From NCBI RefSeq assembly GCF_031128465.2, contig NZ_CP155618.1:3896501-3960500 (forward strand): 64,000 nucleotides of DNA, given 5' to 3'. Under the pieces are notes generated by a model that saw only the letters and a program-made list of their open reading frames with translations, did not search any database and had not been told where the DNA came from. The position numbers were made by a program, and so were the translations under genes. Positions 1 through 8,755 of the stretch are shown piece by piece; position 1 is the stretch's first letter, and every line of letters starts with the position of its first letter. This stretch comes from Mariniflexile litorale (lineage in GTDB: Bacteria > Bacteroidota > Bacteroidia > Flavobacteriales > Flavobacteriaceae).

Positions 1-113
1 CAAATGTATGAAATGATGATTTAATAGCATGAATGGCTCATTTTGATAATTAAAAGGCTTTGTTAACCTCCATATCAATTTGGTTCATTTATATGAAAGT
101 TCCGTAAATTTTT

Positions 114-145
114 TTTGTTGCTGATTTGCAATGAAAATAGTTTTG
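114..145 (+). promoter_or_regulatory. Bacteroidota-type promoter for the first gene set
   Basis: TTTG (114-117) is followed after exactly 20 nt by TAGTTTTG (138-145), matching the Bacteroidota sigma-A consensus TTTG-N19-21-TAnnTTTG. Transcription would start near 152, leaving a short leader before the ATG at 170. It may drive the same-strand genes at 170, 583 and 1287. This is a motif match only. Confidence 0.55.
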
Positions 146-169
146 CATGGAAATTAAAATTATATAATC

Positions 170-526
170 ATGAGAAACAGCATTTATTTCATAACCATTT
201 TCTTTTTAGTGATGTCAACACATCTCTTTGCTCAAGATAAGCAAGAAGACATAGTTGCAGTTTGGGATGCAGGTGAGGCTAAAGTTGAAATCTACAAAAA
301 AGATGAAAGATACATAGGAAACCCTATAAACTCAGAAGGAAATCGAAATCAACAAATCGAAGTATTGAACTTAGAGTATAAAGAGGGTAAATGGATAGGT
401 AAACTCTATTCCAGAAAAGGAAATAGGTTACTAGATGTTGTATGTGAAGTGAAAGAAAAGAAGCTTCATCTTGAGGTTAGTACGCGTTTTGCTACTCGTA
501 TTCTAGAGTGGAAACAAGTCAAATAA
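170..526 (+). CDS. Small secreted DUF2147-like protein
   Basis: This is a 118-residue protein with an N-terminal signal peptide (hydrophobic residues 5-20, cleavage probably after LFAQ). The mature part has an AVWDAGEAKVEIYKK segment and ends in a TRILEWKQVK-like strand. That resembles the DUF2147 lipocalin-like fold, in which a GxW....GkakVeIyk start and a W-containing final strand are typical. Function is unknown; members are periplasmic or exported. It is short for the family (usually about 140 aa), so the assignment is tentative. A good promoter lies directly upstream and a beta-barrel gene follows on the same strand. Confidence 0.6.
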   Translation: MRNSIYFITIFFLVMSTHLFAQDKQEDIVAVWDAGEAKVEIYKKDERYIGNPINSEGNRNQQIEVLNLEYKEGKWIGKLYSRKGNRLLDVVCEVKEKKLHLEVSTRFATRILEWKQVK

Positions 527-582
527 TATCATATTCTACTAATATAAGTTTCGCGTAAATAAATTTTTAAAATTAATTTAGA

Positions 583-1281
583 ATGAAAAAGAACATTTTT
601 ATAGTTGTTTTTTCAATAACCACAACCCTTGTTCTTGCTCAAGAAAGCAAGTACTATTTTGGAATATCTTATGGGAAAAGTTTTCCGATAGGGGATTTTA
701 AAGACGATGACATTATTAATTACAATGCTGGTTTTGCAGAAAGTGGAAATAAATTGGATGTATATGGAGGATATGTTATAAACAAAAAAACAACTTTAAC
801 ATTCACCTTTCGTTATCAAAACTTCGATACAGATATTGATGCATTAACCAGCAGTTTAGAAGCAAATAATCAAAGTTCAATTTTTACTGGTAGTTCAGAT
901 TCATGGCAAACCTATTACCTTTTAACAGGTATAGCATATAAAGTAAGTATTAGTGAAAAATTTAGTCTTTATCCACGTATAGGATTCGGACCTATGCTCA
1001 TTTCCAATCCTGAATTTTCAATAACGGGCACAAACGAAAACACCACTACAGAAGTAAATCGTTCAAGTGAAACTGGAATAGGATTGGGTTACGAATTTGG
1101 AATTGGATTTAAACGTGCTATCGGTAAGAGCTTTTGTTTAATGCCAACTTTTACTTTTAGTGGGGGTGTTGTTACTATTTCTGATGTTGATACAACTACG
1201 GGTAATACCGTTACAACTTCAAACTATAAACCTAGAATTTCTACATTTAATTTAGGACTCTCTCTGGCCTATAAATTATAA
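583..1281 (+). CDS. Outer-membrane beta-barrel protein (OmpW/porin-like)
   Basis: This 232-residue protein has a signal peptide (residues 1-19, ending VLAQ) and then alternating aromatic and polar strands typical of an eight-stranded outer-membrane barrel. The fragments YYFGISYGKSFPIGDF, YPRIGFGPMLIS and the C-terminal strand ending in LAYKL fit 'outer membrane beta-barrel protein' families of Bacteroidota. No specific substrate can be read. It ends 5 bp before the HtrA-like protease, so the two are probably cotranscribed and may both serve envelope homeostasis. Family-level call only. Confidence 0.65.
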   Translation: MKKNIFIVVFSITTTLVLAQESKYYFGISYGKSFPIGDFKDDDIINYNAGFAESGNKLDVYGGYVINKKTTLTFTFRYQNFDTDIDALTSSLEANNQSSIFTGSSDSWQTYYLLTGIAYKVSISEKFSLYPRIGFGPMLISNPEFSITGTNENTTTEVNRSSETGIGLGYEFGIGFKRAIGKSFCLMPTFTFSGGVVTISDVDTTTGNTVTTSNYKPRISTFNLGLSLAYKL

Positions 1282-1286
1282 ATAAC

Positions 1287-2336
1287 ATGAATAAAATAGA
1301 ACAAACTATTCTAGTTAAAAAGTGGCTCTTTTATGTGACTTTTTTTTGCTCGATTACTGCAAGTACTGCTCAAGAAATAGCATCTCTTTACAAACAAGTA
1401 AACAAATCAGTTGTAACTATAGTAACAGAGTTCAAGACCCTTAATGATAATCATCAATTAATAAGTGACGAAAGCATTGGTTCCGGTGTAATGATCTCTA
1501 ACAAAGGCGAAATATTAACAGCTGCTCACGTTGTTAATAATGCTGAAACAATAACTGTTAAGTTTTTGGATGGAGAAGAAATACTTGCTAAAGTTATTAA
1601 ATCAGCACCTGTTGCAGATATAGCCCTATTAAAATTATCTTGGATGCCAAAAACATACGAAATAGCGAAAATTGGAGATTCAGATAATGTTTCTGTGGGA
1701 GAGCAAATTGTTGTTTTAGGAGCACCTTACGGTATAGAACATTCTCTTTCGGTTGGTTATATTAGTGGCAAACGTAAGCAAGAAGCTAGAACTTCAGGAT
1801 TCGTTCTTAATGAATATTTTCAAACAGATGCATCTATCAATAAAGGAAATTCTGGTGGACCTATGTTCAATTTACAAGGTGAAGTCATTGGGATTTCAAG
1901 CTATATCATCACAGAATCAGGAGGTTTTCAAGGCTTGGGTTTTGCAGCTACATCTAATTTAGCCAAAAAATTGGTCATAGATGGTAATAGAAGATGGACA
2001 GGAATCAATGGTTTTATTTTAGATGAAAAATTAGCTTGGATGTTGAATGTACCTATAAATGGGGGGATACTTGTTGAATCAGTCGTTAGGTTTTCACCAG
2101 CAGATTTTGCAGGAGTTAAAGGTGGATTTGAAAATATCGATATAGAAGGAGAGCGGTTAATTGCAGGAGGTGATATTATCCTTTCTGTAAATGGTTTTCC
2201 ATTAACAAAAGCATCTTTTGAAAATTTGGATAGTGATCGTTTAAATAAATCAAATTTCTTTAACCAGAATATATTTGTACTTAAAATTTGGAGAGGAGGA
2301 AAGGTTGAAGAGGTCAAAATTAAATTTAAGGACTAG
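1287..2336 (+). CDS. HtrA/Deg-like periplasmic trypsin-type serine protease with one PDZ
   Basis: The 349-residue protein has a signal segment (about 12-29, ending STAQ), a trypsin-like domain (about 35-235) and one C-terminal PDZ domain (about 240-349). The catalytic triad is visible: His81 in LTAAHVV, Asp111 in VADIALLKL and Ser189 in GNSGGPM. It is smaller than classical DegP because it has only one PDZ. It should degrade or sense misfolded envelope proteins. The start lies 5 bp after the barrel gene. A broader role in a regulated protease system is possible because a lipoprotein with trypsin-co-occurring-like domains lies about 7 kb downstream, but that link is inference. Confidence 0.85.
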   Translation: MNKIEQTILVKKWLFYVTFFCSITASTAQEIASLYKQVNKSVVTIVTEFKTLNDNHQLISDESIGSGVMISNKGEILTAAHVVNNAETITVKFLDGEEILAKVIKSAPVADIALLKLSWMPKTYEIAKIGDSDNVSVGEQIVVLGAPYGIEHSLSVGYISGKRKQEARTSGFVLNEYFQTDASINKGNSGGPMFNLQGEVIGISSYIITESGGFQGLGFAATSNLAKKLVIDGNRRWTGINGFILDEKLAWMLNVPINGGILVESVVRFSPADFAGVKGGFENIDIEGERLIAGGDIILSVNGFPLTKASFENLDSDRLNKSNFFNQNIFVLKIWRGGKVEEVKIKFKD

Positions 2337-2368
2337 AAGTAATATCATAACTAAAAAAATAAAAAATC

Positions 2369-2527
2369 ATGAAATTAAATATCAATCAATTACAATTTAT
2401 AAAAATTGATAAGCTTAATAATTCATATAGTGTTTCTTTAATCGATAACAAAGAATATGAAATAATTAAAGGGTATGGTAATACCGTAGTCGACGCTTTC
2501 AATGATTTGCATCATAATTTAATATAA
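2369..2527 (+). CDS. 52-residue hypothetical protein
   Basis: A 53-codon frame runs from ATG at 2369 to TAA at 2525-2527, 32 bp after the protease gene on the same strand. The product starts MKLNINQLQFIKI and ends with a GYGNTVVDAFNDLHHNL segment. It has no signal peptide or membrane segment. The composition (a strand-rich first half and an amphipathic helix at the end) and the tight spacing suggest a real cotranscribed small gene. I do not recognise the family. The frame stops just before repeat copy A. Confidence 0.55.
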   Translation: MKLNINQLQFIKIDKLNNSYSVSLIDNKEYEIIKGYGNTVVDAFNDLHHNLI

Positions 2528-2572
2528 TTGTTATGTAAAATCGAATGTTTGCTCTCTTTAATCGAAATGACA

Positions 2573-2920
2573 AATTATGTCAAATAGCGCCCAAAAGCGC
2601 TATTACGCTAATTGTTATAAATGTACTATAATGTTCTGCGTTATGTAACAGAGCTTTGGTTAAAAGCAGGGCAGAGCGTAAAGAAAAGGTCTAGTAGACC
2701 TTTTTAGCGAATGAGCCAGCTGGCGCTTTGGCTTACTAAAGTTTTTTGAAAAAATTTAATCCTAAAAGTTTCTTCTATAATGTTAATGGAACACTTTTTA
2801 TGCGAAACGAGGATAATAGAATTAAAATATTTTTACTATCTTTACTACAATCACTTGATATTTAGTGATTAAACTTTCCCTACAGCAAAAAATAGCAACA
2901 TTTTATTGAATTACCCATTG
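2573..2920 (+). repeat. Module-boundary repeat, copy A
   Basis: Together with 2528-3032 this gene-free stretch is mostly one repeat shared almost base for base with copy B (7205-7622), and in part with C and D. It contains a small AGCGC/GCGCT hairpin (near 2585-2600), the motif GCGTTATGTAAC (2638-2649), a terminator-like hairpin with arms AAAAGGTCT/AGACCTTTTT (about 2684-2705) and a GCCA/TGGC palindrome (about 2714-2731). The last part (CAATCACTTGAT and after) is diverged but still alignable to B. It lies directly upstream of the tyrosinase operon. Confidence 0.8.
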
Positions 2921-3032
2921 TTGGGTGTGCTTATGATGGTATTCATTTATCATCTTTAAATGTATTGTCACTTAGAATAGAAAAACTAATCTTCTAACGT
3001 GAAAAAGTAGAACAATCAAATACAATTTTCTT

Positions 3033-4511
3033 ATGACAATTGAAATTAGAATAAATGATATCTCCAGAAATAAAAGAAATACAGATTATATAGGTTGGTC
3101 ACCAAGGCCAGCTTGGATAAGGCAAGTTAATGGCAACTCTGATATTTTTATAGATCTTAAAAACAATGGTCTTTTGGGAGGAGGAGAAATAACTTTTTTT
3201 CCAGTGGATACAAATGATTTACCAGATATGTTATCACCTTCCGATGAATTGACAGGTATTAATTTAGTAAATGCCCCTCAAGATGAAGGTTGGGTTAAAT
3301 TCTATGTAGCTGGAAAATTTGATCAAAACACAGGCGATAGTTTTCCAAGTTCAAAAGACAAAGATACTGGTATTGGTGTTTATAACTCTCAGAATGGAAA
3401 TCTAATATACACCAAAGAACTGATGGTTAGAGTACGTAAAAATGTAAAAAACCTTTCTTTAGATGAGAGAAGAGATTTTTTAGAGGCCATAATGTTTTTG
3501 AACACAAGAACTTCTTCGAATCATCCTTGGAAAAATTTTCAAGATATGCATGTTGGAAATACAGGTAATGAAATCCATGGTAGGAGCTGTTTTTTGCCAT
3601 GGCATAGAATGTATCTTTTAAACCTAGAACGACTAATTCAAAATGTAGAGATCACACAATCTAATGGTTCTATAAAATCCTATGCTCACGTAACCATTCC
3701 ATATTGGGACTTTTTTGATGTTGCCAGTAATGTATTCGTAAGATCATTTGCTGGTAACCCAGATTCTGCTGGGTTAATTGATTTCAATGCAAATAATCCA
3801 CTTGTCAATTGGAGTACAAACTTGACTGGTATAATCCAAGGTAATATTATTCTTGGACCCAAACTATATCGTGCACAACTAATAGGAAATAATTCTCAAT
3901 TACCATGGGACCCTCAGTCCCAAGTTAGTCCTGTATATACCCATCCTAGTACGAGTTGGGCTCATAGAACAGAGCGAGAGACGATTTATCAATATTCAGA
4001 TTATTACCATTTTAATAATGGGCCTGGTAACGGAGTTCCAGGTCTAGAGCAATCGCCTCATGGAGGTGCTCATGTAAGTTGGGGAGGTCCAATTAGTTTG
4101 ATTGGGTTTTCACCAGCAGACCCAGTTTTTTTTATGTTACATTGTAATGTAGATCGCCTTTGGGCTACATGGCAATGGAAAACTGCTGGGTATCGTTTTG
4201 ACCCAACAGATTCTGATAGTTATGATCGCCAAGGAACAGGCTCAAGAACTGGTCAACAAATAAGTGATTTAATAGGGAATTATACCGAAGACACATTATG
4301 GCCTTGGGATGGAGATGATCAACATCCACGACCACCTCAAGCCAACTGGGGAAATTTTCCTGATTCAAATGTCGCAAGTGCACCAGGGCCTATTCCAAAA
4401 TTGAAGCAAGCTATTGATTACCATGGGCAGCACAGTCAGGATCCAGATGATTGTTTGGGATTTGATTATGATGATATACCTTTAGATTATCCAACAGGAG
4501 TAATTGTTTGA
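3033..4511 (+). CDS. Tyrosinase-family dicopper oxidase
   Basis: The 492-residue protein has an N-terminal domain of about 130 residues of unknown fold, the tyrosinase common central domain (about 145-385) and a 100-residue tail. All six copper ligands can be assigned: CuA His173 (FQDMH), His182 (EIHGR) and His191 (LPWHR); CuB His343 and His347 (SPHGGAH) and His370 (FFMLHCNVDRLW). Such enzymes hydroxylate phenols or oxidise catechols, using free or peptidyl tyrosine. No signal peptide is visible, so it appears cytoplasmic unless exported with a partner. It is followed after 33 bp by a HEAT-repeat gene and then a Sco-like membrane protein, suggesting a dedicated copper-loading operon. Confidence 0.88.
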   Translation: MTIEIRINDISRNKRNTDYIGWSPRPAWIRQVNGNSDIFIDLKNNGLLGGGEITFFPVDTNDLPDMLSPSDELTGINLVNAPQDEGWVKFYVAGKFDQNTGDSFPSSKDKDTGIGVYNSQNGNLIYTKELMVRVRKNVKNLSLDERRDFLEAIMFLNTRTSSNHPWKNFQDMHVGNTGNEIHGRSCFLPWHRMYLLNLERLIQNVEITQSNGSIKSYAHVTIPYWDFFDVASNVFVRSFAGNPDSAGLIDFNANNPLVNWSTNLTGIIQGNIILGPKLYRAQLIGNNSQLPWDPQSQVSPVYTHPSTSWAHRTERETIYQYSDYYHFNNGPGNGVPGLEQSPHGGAHVSWGGPISLIGFSPADPVFFMLHCNVDRLWATWQWKTAGYRFDPTDSDSYDRQGTGSRTGQQISDLIGNYTEDTLWPWDGDDQHPRPPQANWGNFPDSNVASAPGPIPKLKQAIDYHGQHSQDPDDCLGFDYDDIPLDYPTGVIV

Positions 4512-4544
4512 TAATATAATATTCACAACTTAAACAAAATCAAA

Positions 4545-5606
4545 ATGTCAAAATATAGATACAAAGATTCCAAATACAAAAAGGCCATTAAAGAAGAAGA
4601 TGCTAAGGTCTTAGAAATGGATAAGATGTCGCAAAAAAAGGCAAAAGAAGCTGCTGCAATTTTTTTGGATGAATCCAATTCATTTGAAGAACGAATTAAA
4701 GCTGCAAACAAAATGAGTAGAATAACTGGTGACGATATTGATAAAGCTCTTAGCTTGTTTCGAAATGAGGATCTACCTGAAAAACTAAGAGCTTGTGCCT
4801 TTTATGGAATATCAGGACTTGTATTTTCTCAAGAGGATGTTATGCTTGATGCCATCAATGAAATTAAAAAAGGTGAGGGTAGCGGCGAAATTGCATTGGC
4901 CTCACTTAATGCTATTAAGGCAGCTGAGATAAGCTCTCCACAATTGTATGGAGCTAACATTGCAGAATATAAAGATGCACTACGTATAGCTATAGATCAT
5001 AAAAATGAAAATCTAAGGAGTTCGGCTTTAGAAATTTTAGCAATTAATAAAGATGAATATGCACAAAGACGTTTGGTTGAATCTTTGGAAGACCCTTCTA
5101 AAGCATTAGTTGCTCCAGAAATTGCCGTACAGTTATTATCTTATGATCTCCATGCAAATCATTTTAAAGTCTTACGCGAAGTTGCAATAAATCCTCCAAA
5201 TAGTATTACCAAAAGAGAATCTATCAGAAATTTAGGTTTCGATGAAGAATCCAAAGAGCTATTGCAAGAAACATTAAACGATTTAAATGAAGAGCCTGAA
5301 ATTCGTCATGCCGCTGCTACAGCATTAATGTGCCTTAATCCGGAACTCTCTACTGAGATGTCAAAAAAAATAATTATTGAAGAACAAGGACATCATCTTG
5401 ATGGATTAAAGACTGCTTTACTTAATACACTAATTTTTCTAGAATCAGGAGGAATTGAAAAAACGCATGAAAAAACTATAAAGTTTATAGAAAAAGAAGA
5501 AGAAGAAAGAGATTTCAAAGAAAACCTTCTTAAAATTAAAGGAACTTCAAACTTTTCGGAATTAGACGACATGATAAATCTTTATTTAAATACGAATAAT
5601 AGTTGA
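4545..5606 (+). CDS. HEAT-repeat protein
   Basis: This is a 353-residue, almost entirely alpha-helical protein with no signal peptide. After a charged N-terminal coiled region (1-45) it carries repeating helical pairs such as EERIKAANKMSR, PEKLRACAFYGISGL, NLRSSALEILAI and EIRHAAATALMCL, the A-rich pattern of HEAT / PBS-lyase-like repeats. These solenoids bind proteins. It sits between the tyrosinase (33 bp gap) and the HEAT-Sco protein, with a 4-bp stop/start overlap with the latter, so it is translationally coupled to it. A scaffold or maturation factor for the tyrosinase is the likeliest role, by inference from context. Confidence 0.75.
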   Translation: MSKYRYKDSKYKKAIKEEDAKVLEMDKMSQKKAKEAAAIFLDESNSFEERIKAANKMSRITGDDIDKALSLFRNEDLPEKLRACAFYGISGLVFSQEDVMLDAINEIKKGEGSGEIALASLNAIKAAEISSPQLYGANIAEYKDALRIAIDHKNENLRSSALEILAINKDEYAQRRLVESLEDPSKALVAPEIAVQLLSYDLHANHFKVLREVAINPPNSITKRESIRNLGFDEESKELLQETLNDLNEEPEIRHAAATALMCLNPELSTEMSKKIIIEEQGHHLDGLKTALLNTLIFLESGGIEKTHEKTIKFIEKEEEERDFKENLLKIKGTSNFSELDDMINLYLNTNNS

Positions 5607-7186
5607 AAAATTGTGTTTTGAATAGAAAAAAATATATTGTACCCGAATTTGATAGCGATACTTTAGAGGAAGATATAGCTGCTTTTGTAGATCAAGCAGA
5701 TAAATTAAAAAAAAGAACAGACGTTCTGGGATTATTATTAGTAGAATCACATCCTTTATATAAGGAGCGAGGTACTAATGAGGTCAATAGAATACAGGGT
5801 TATATCCTAGCTTCATTTGAAAAATATGGATTTTCTTTAAAGTTGCTACCCATTGCATTAGAGGCATTAGAAAGTGGTATGAGTGCATATATAGTAGCAG
5901 CTTCTGCTAAGGCCATTAGAGGTCTTAAACGGAAAAATCCGCGATTAGTCTATTATCTATTGGCAGGAATAAACAACATCTATTATAGAGATGATACAAT
6001 CACATTTAACTCCTATAAACCCAAATGGCCATTAGAACATCCTACCTCTGCTTTAAAGGAAATTCTACTAACTTTACAATGGTTAGGAGCTAATGCGAGG
6101 GACGCAATTGTAGAGTTAGAAGTTTTGTCAGTAAGTATTGAGATTAATAGTAACAATCGCAAACTAATTCTTGAAACCATCGAGAAAATTCAAAGAGATA
6201 AAAACAAAGAAGAGAACTGTTGTAATATAGAAATTGAGTCGCCCATAAACGTTTCTAAAGTAGATTATACAAAAATAAAGGGTCTAATAATTCAAGATCA
6301 AGATGGGGAGATTTTAACTTATGGTGATTTTTTTAGAGATAAGCCGACTGTTTTGGTTTTTTTCTATACACGTTGCGAAAACCATAATAAATGTTCCTTA
6401 ACCATAAATAAATTAGGAAAACTTCAACAGCTATTAAAGAAATTAGAACTGGATCAAAAGATCAAAACTGCAGCAATGTCTTACGATCCAATTTTTGATA
6501 CACCTGAAAGACTAAAAACATATGCATTAAAACGACATGTTAGCTTTGACTATTTAAATAGAGTATTTCGAGTAAAATATAAACAATCTATGCCGCAAAT
6601 TCTAAATTATTTTAAATCTGAAGTCAATTATGCAGGAAACCTCATAAATAAACATTTAATTGAACTTCATATAATAGATGAATTAGGAAGACCAATCAAG
6701 TCTTATAATAGGTTTCAGTGGGAACCTGAAGATGTAGTAAATAACTTATTGAAATATTTATCTAAGAAACCAAAATCATCTTTGATTAATACCTTTCGAT
6801 TACAAAAAATAGGAGGCACATTGAGAAACATAATTGTTCCAATATTGATTGCTTTTTTCCCCAAGTGCCCATTATGCTGGACTGCCTATTTGAGTGTTTT
6901 TGGAATATCAGGCATGTCGTCAATTCCTTATAAACCATGGATATTACCAATATTATGTGTAATACTTTTTATTAACTTATGGTTTATTTGGCGTAGATCA
7001 AATCAAACAAAAAGTTGGATAGCATTTTATTTGGCAATAGTAGGAACTATTATTCTTATTCTTTTTGGCCCCATTTATATGAAAAAACCAATTTTGAATA
7101 TTGGATTAGTACTACTTATTACTGCAGCTCTATTAAATAGTATACAAATAAATATATTAGAAAAGATTAGAAATGTCGCCTCATAA
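5603..7186 (+). CDS. HEAT-like / Sco1-type thioredoxin / multi-pass membrane fusion protein
   Basis: The 527-residue product starts at TTG 5603, overlapping the previous stop by 4 bp. Residues 1-200 are helical and resemble the HEAT repeats of its neighbour. Residues 222-388 look like a SCO1/SenC thioredoxin-fold copper chaperone, with Cys258 and Cys264 in FFYTRCENHNKC (CX5C rather than the usual CX3C) and His351 or His356 as a possible third ligand. Residues 405-527 hold about four membrane helices starting with a CPLC motif (Cys422, Cys425), like MerC-type metal membrane proteins. Copper delivery to the tyrosinase is the natural inference. I know of no named family with this architecture. 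Confidence 0.7.
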   Translation: MKNCVLNRKKYIVPEFDSDTLEEDIAAFVDQADKLKKRTDVLGLLLVESHPLYKERGTNEVNRIQGYILASFEKYGFSLKLLPIALEALESGMSAYIVAASAKAIRGLKRKNPRLVYYLLAGINNIYYRDDTITFNSYKPKWPLEHPTSALKEILLTLQWLGANARDAIVELEVLSVSIEINSNNRKLILETIEKIQRDKNKEENCCNIEIESPINVSKVDYTKIKGLIIQDQDGEILTYGDFFRDKPTVLVFFYTRCENHNKCSLTINKLGKLQQLLKKLELDQKIKTAAMSYDPIFDTPERLKTYALKRHVSFDYLNRVFRVKYKQSMPQILNYFKSEVNYAGNLINKHLIELHIIDELGRPIKSYNRFQWEPEDVVNNLLKYLSKKPKSSLINTFRLQKIGGTLRNIIVPILIAFFPKCPLCWTAYLSVFGISGMSSIPYKPWILPILCVILFINLWFIWRRSNQTKSWIAFYLAIVGTIILILFGPIYMKKPILNIGLVLLITAALLNSIQINILEKIRNVAS

Positions 7187-7204
7187 AATTTTGGTTACAT
7201 CTGC

Positions 7205-7622
7205 AATTATGTCAAATAGCGCCCAAAAGCGCTATTACGCTAATTGTTATAAATGTACTATAATGTTCTGCGTTATGTAACTTGAGCTTTGGTTAAAAGC
7301 AGGGCAGAGCGTTAAAAAAAGGTCTTGTAGACCTTTTTAGCGAATGAGCCAGCTAGCGCTTTGGCAAACTATAGTTTCTTGAAAAAATTTAATCTCAAAA
7401 GATTCTTCTACGATGTTAATGGAACACTCTTTATGCGACGACGTAGGAGGGAAGCGTAATATGTGTGGAATGGAATAATAAGAAATTTTAACAATTTGTT
7501 AAACTACAATAATTAATTTCTTATTATTTTTTATTAAATTTGACTCAATCACTTGATGAGTAGTGGTTAACTTCTCCATTTTAAGAAAATATAATAGCAC
7601 AATTTTATTAATTACCCAATGG
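7205..7622 (+). repeat. Module-boundary repeat, copy B
   Basis: This is nearly identical to copy A over about 230 bp (7205-7437) and diverged but alignable to about 7622. It has the same AGCGC/GCGCT hairpin, GCGTTATGTAAC motif, AAAAGGTCT/AGACCTTTT terminator-like hairpin (about 7316-7337) and GCCA...TGGC palindrome. It also contains a CGACGACGTAGGAGGGAAGC segment (7437-7456) that copy C shares and copy A lacks. It follows the Sco-like gene by 18 bp and could terminate that transcript. A TAAATTTG box near its end may be a promoter for the split lipoprotein gene. Confidence 0.8.
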
Positions 7623-7683
7623 GTATGATTTTGGTTTAACTAAAGCCAAAACACTGTTTATTGTATAACAAAACCAAATAATT

Positions 7684-7703
7684 ATGAAAAACACCTTATT
7701 CTT
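7684..7703 (+). pseudogene. 5' stub of the lipoprotein gene split by the IS
   Basis: ATG at 7684 begins M-K-N-T-L-F and runs into the insertion sequence at 7704, where the frame stops after four more codons. Joined to the sequence after the IS, with one target-duplication copy removed, it continues MKNTLFFLLMSTCIISC, a textbook lipoprotein signal with Cys17 in the lipobox. Its last 8 bases (7696-7703) are the left target duplication. Confidence 0.8.
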
Positions 7704-8755
7704 GGATCAAGGCTAAAAGTTGTGTTTAAGCAAAAATAGTGGTTAATCTAAAAAGGAAAAATTCTATATTTTTGACACCTCTAAACTGGGCTCTAAAGGC
7801 TTTTATCTTTGCGTTAAAAGATTCAGCAGAAGCATTTGTACTTCGATTGATGAAATAGTTAAGTATAGATCTATAGTTTAGGGTTATCGTATTTGCTATT
7901 GTATTGAATGCTCTAAATCCAGATTGTTCAACATCTTTATACCAATGCGCTAGCTTTGTGTATGCAGTTTCTACTGATTTTGCTGTATTGAAAATATTTC
8001 TAAGGCCTTGAACTAGGTTAAATGCTAGTTGGATATCAGGATATTGATCGAAGAGTATTTTGCTTCTCTGGTATTGATTTTCCGTCCAATTAGAGGGTGC
8101 TTTGTAGAGTAAATACCTGCTTCTTGCTAAGAGTTGTTTTCTGGTATCTCCATTATCAAAGACCTCTTGTTTATAGGTCTTGTGATTTGCTCTGGCAAGT
8201 TTTATGTTTTCGTTTTCTAGATCTATGGCGGATCAAGGCTAAAAGTTGTGTTTAAGCAAAAATAGTGGTTAATCTAAAAAGGAAAAATTCTATATTTTTG
8301 ACACCTCTAAACTGGGCTCTAAAGGCTTTTATCTTTGCGTTAAAAGATTCAGCAGAAGCATTTGTACTTCGATTGATGAAATAGTTAAGTATAGATCTAT
8401 AGTTTAGGGTTATCGTATTTGCTATTGTATTGAATGCTCTAAATCCAGATTGTTCAACATCTTTATACCAATGCGCTAGCTTTGTGTATGCAGTTTCTAC
8501 TGATTTTGCTGTATTGAAAATATTTCTAAGGCCTTGAACTAGGTTAAATGCTAGTTGGATATCAGGATATTGATCGAAGAGTATTTTGCTTCTCTGGTAT
8601 TGATTTTCCGTCCAATTAGAGGGTGCTTTGTAGAGTAAATACCTGCTTCTTGCTAAGAGTTGTTTTCTGGTATCTCCATTATCAAAGACCTCTTGTTTAT
8701 AGGTCTTGTGATTTGCTCTGGCAAGTTTTATGTTTTCGTTTTCTAGATCTATGGC
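7704..8755. repeat. 526-bp perfect tandem duplication of the IS left end
   Basis: Positions 7704-8229 recur at 8230-8755 with no difference that I could find (offset 526). The second copy then continues into the rest of the transposase. Each unit begins exactly at the IS terminus GGATCAAGG and carries the last third of the transposase gene on the minus strand. Lack of divergence implies a recent event. Confidence 0.92.
7726..8229 (-). pseudogene. Duplicated 3' fragment of the ISL3 transposase
   Basis: This encodes the C-terminal 167 residues of the transposase in 8252-9244, including the catalytic Glu in NASAESFNAK. It is an exact copy without a start or the first two catalytic Asp residues, so it cannot make an active enzyme. 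It arose from the 526-bp duplication. Confidence 0.88.

Noticed and set aside
4165-4383. Minus-strand frame inside the tyrosinase gene
   Set aside because: Shadow of a well-supported gene with no independent signal.
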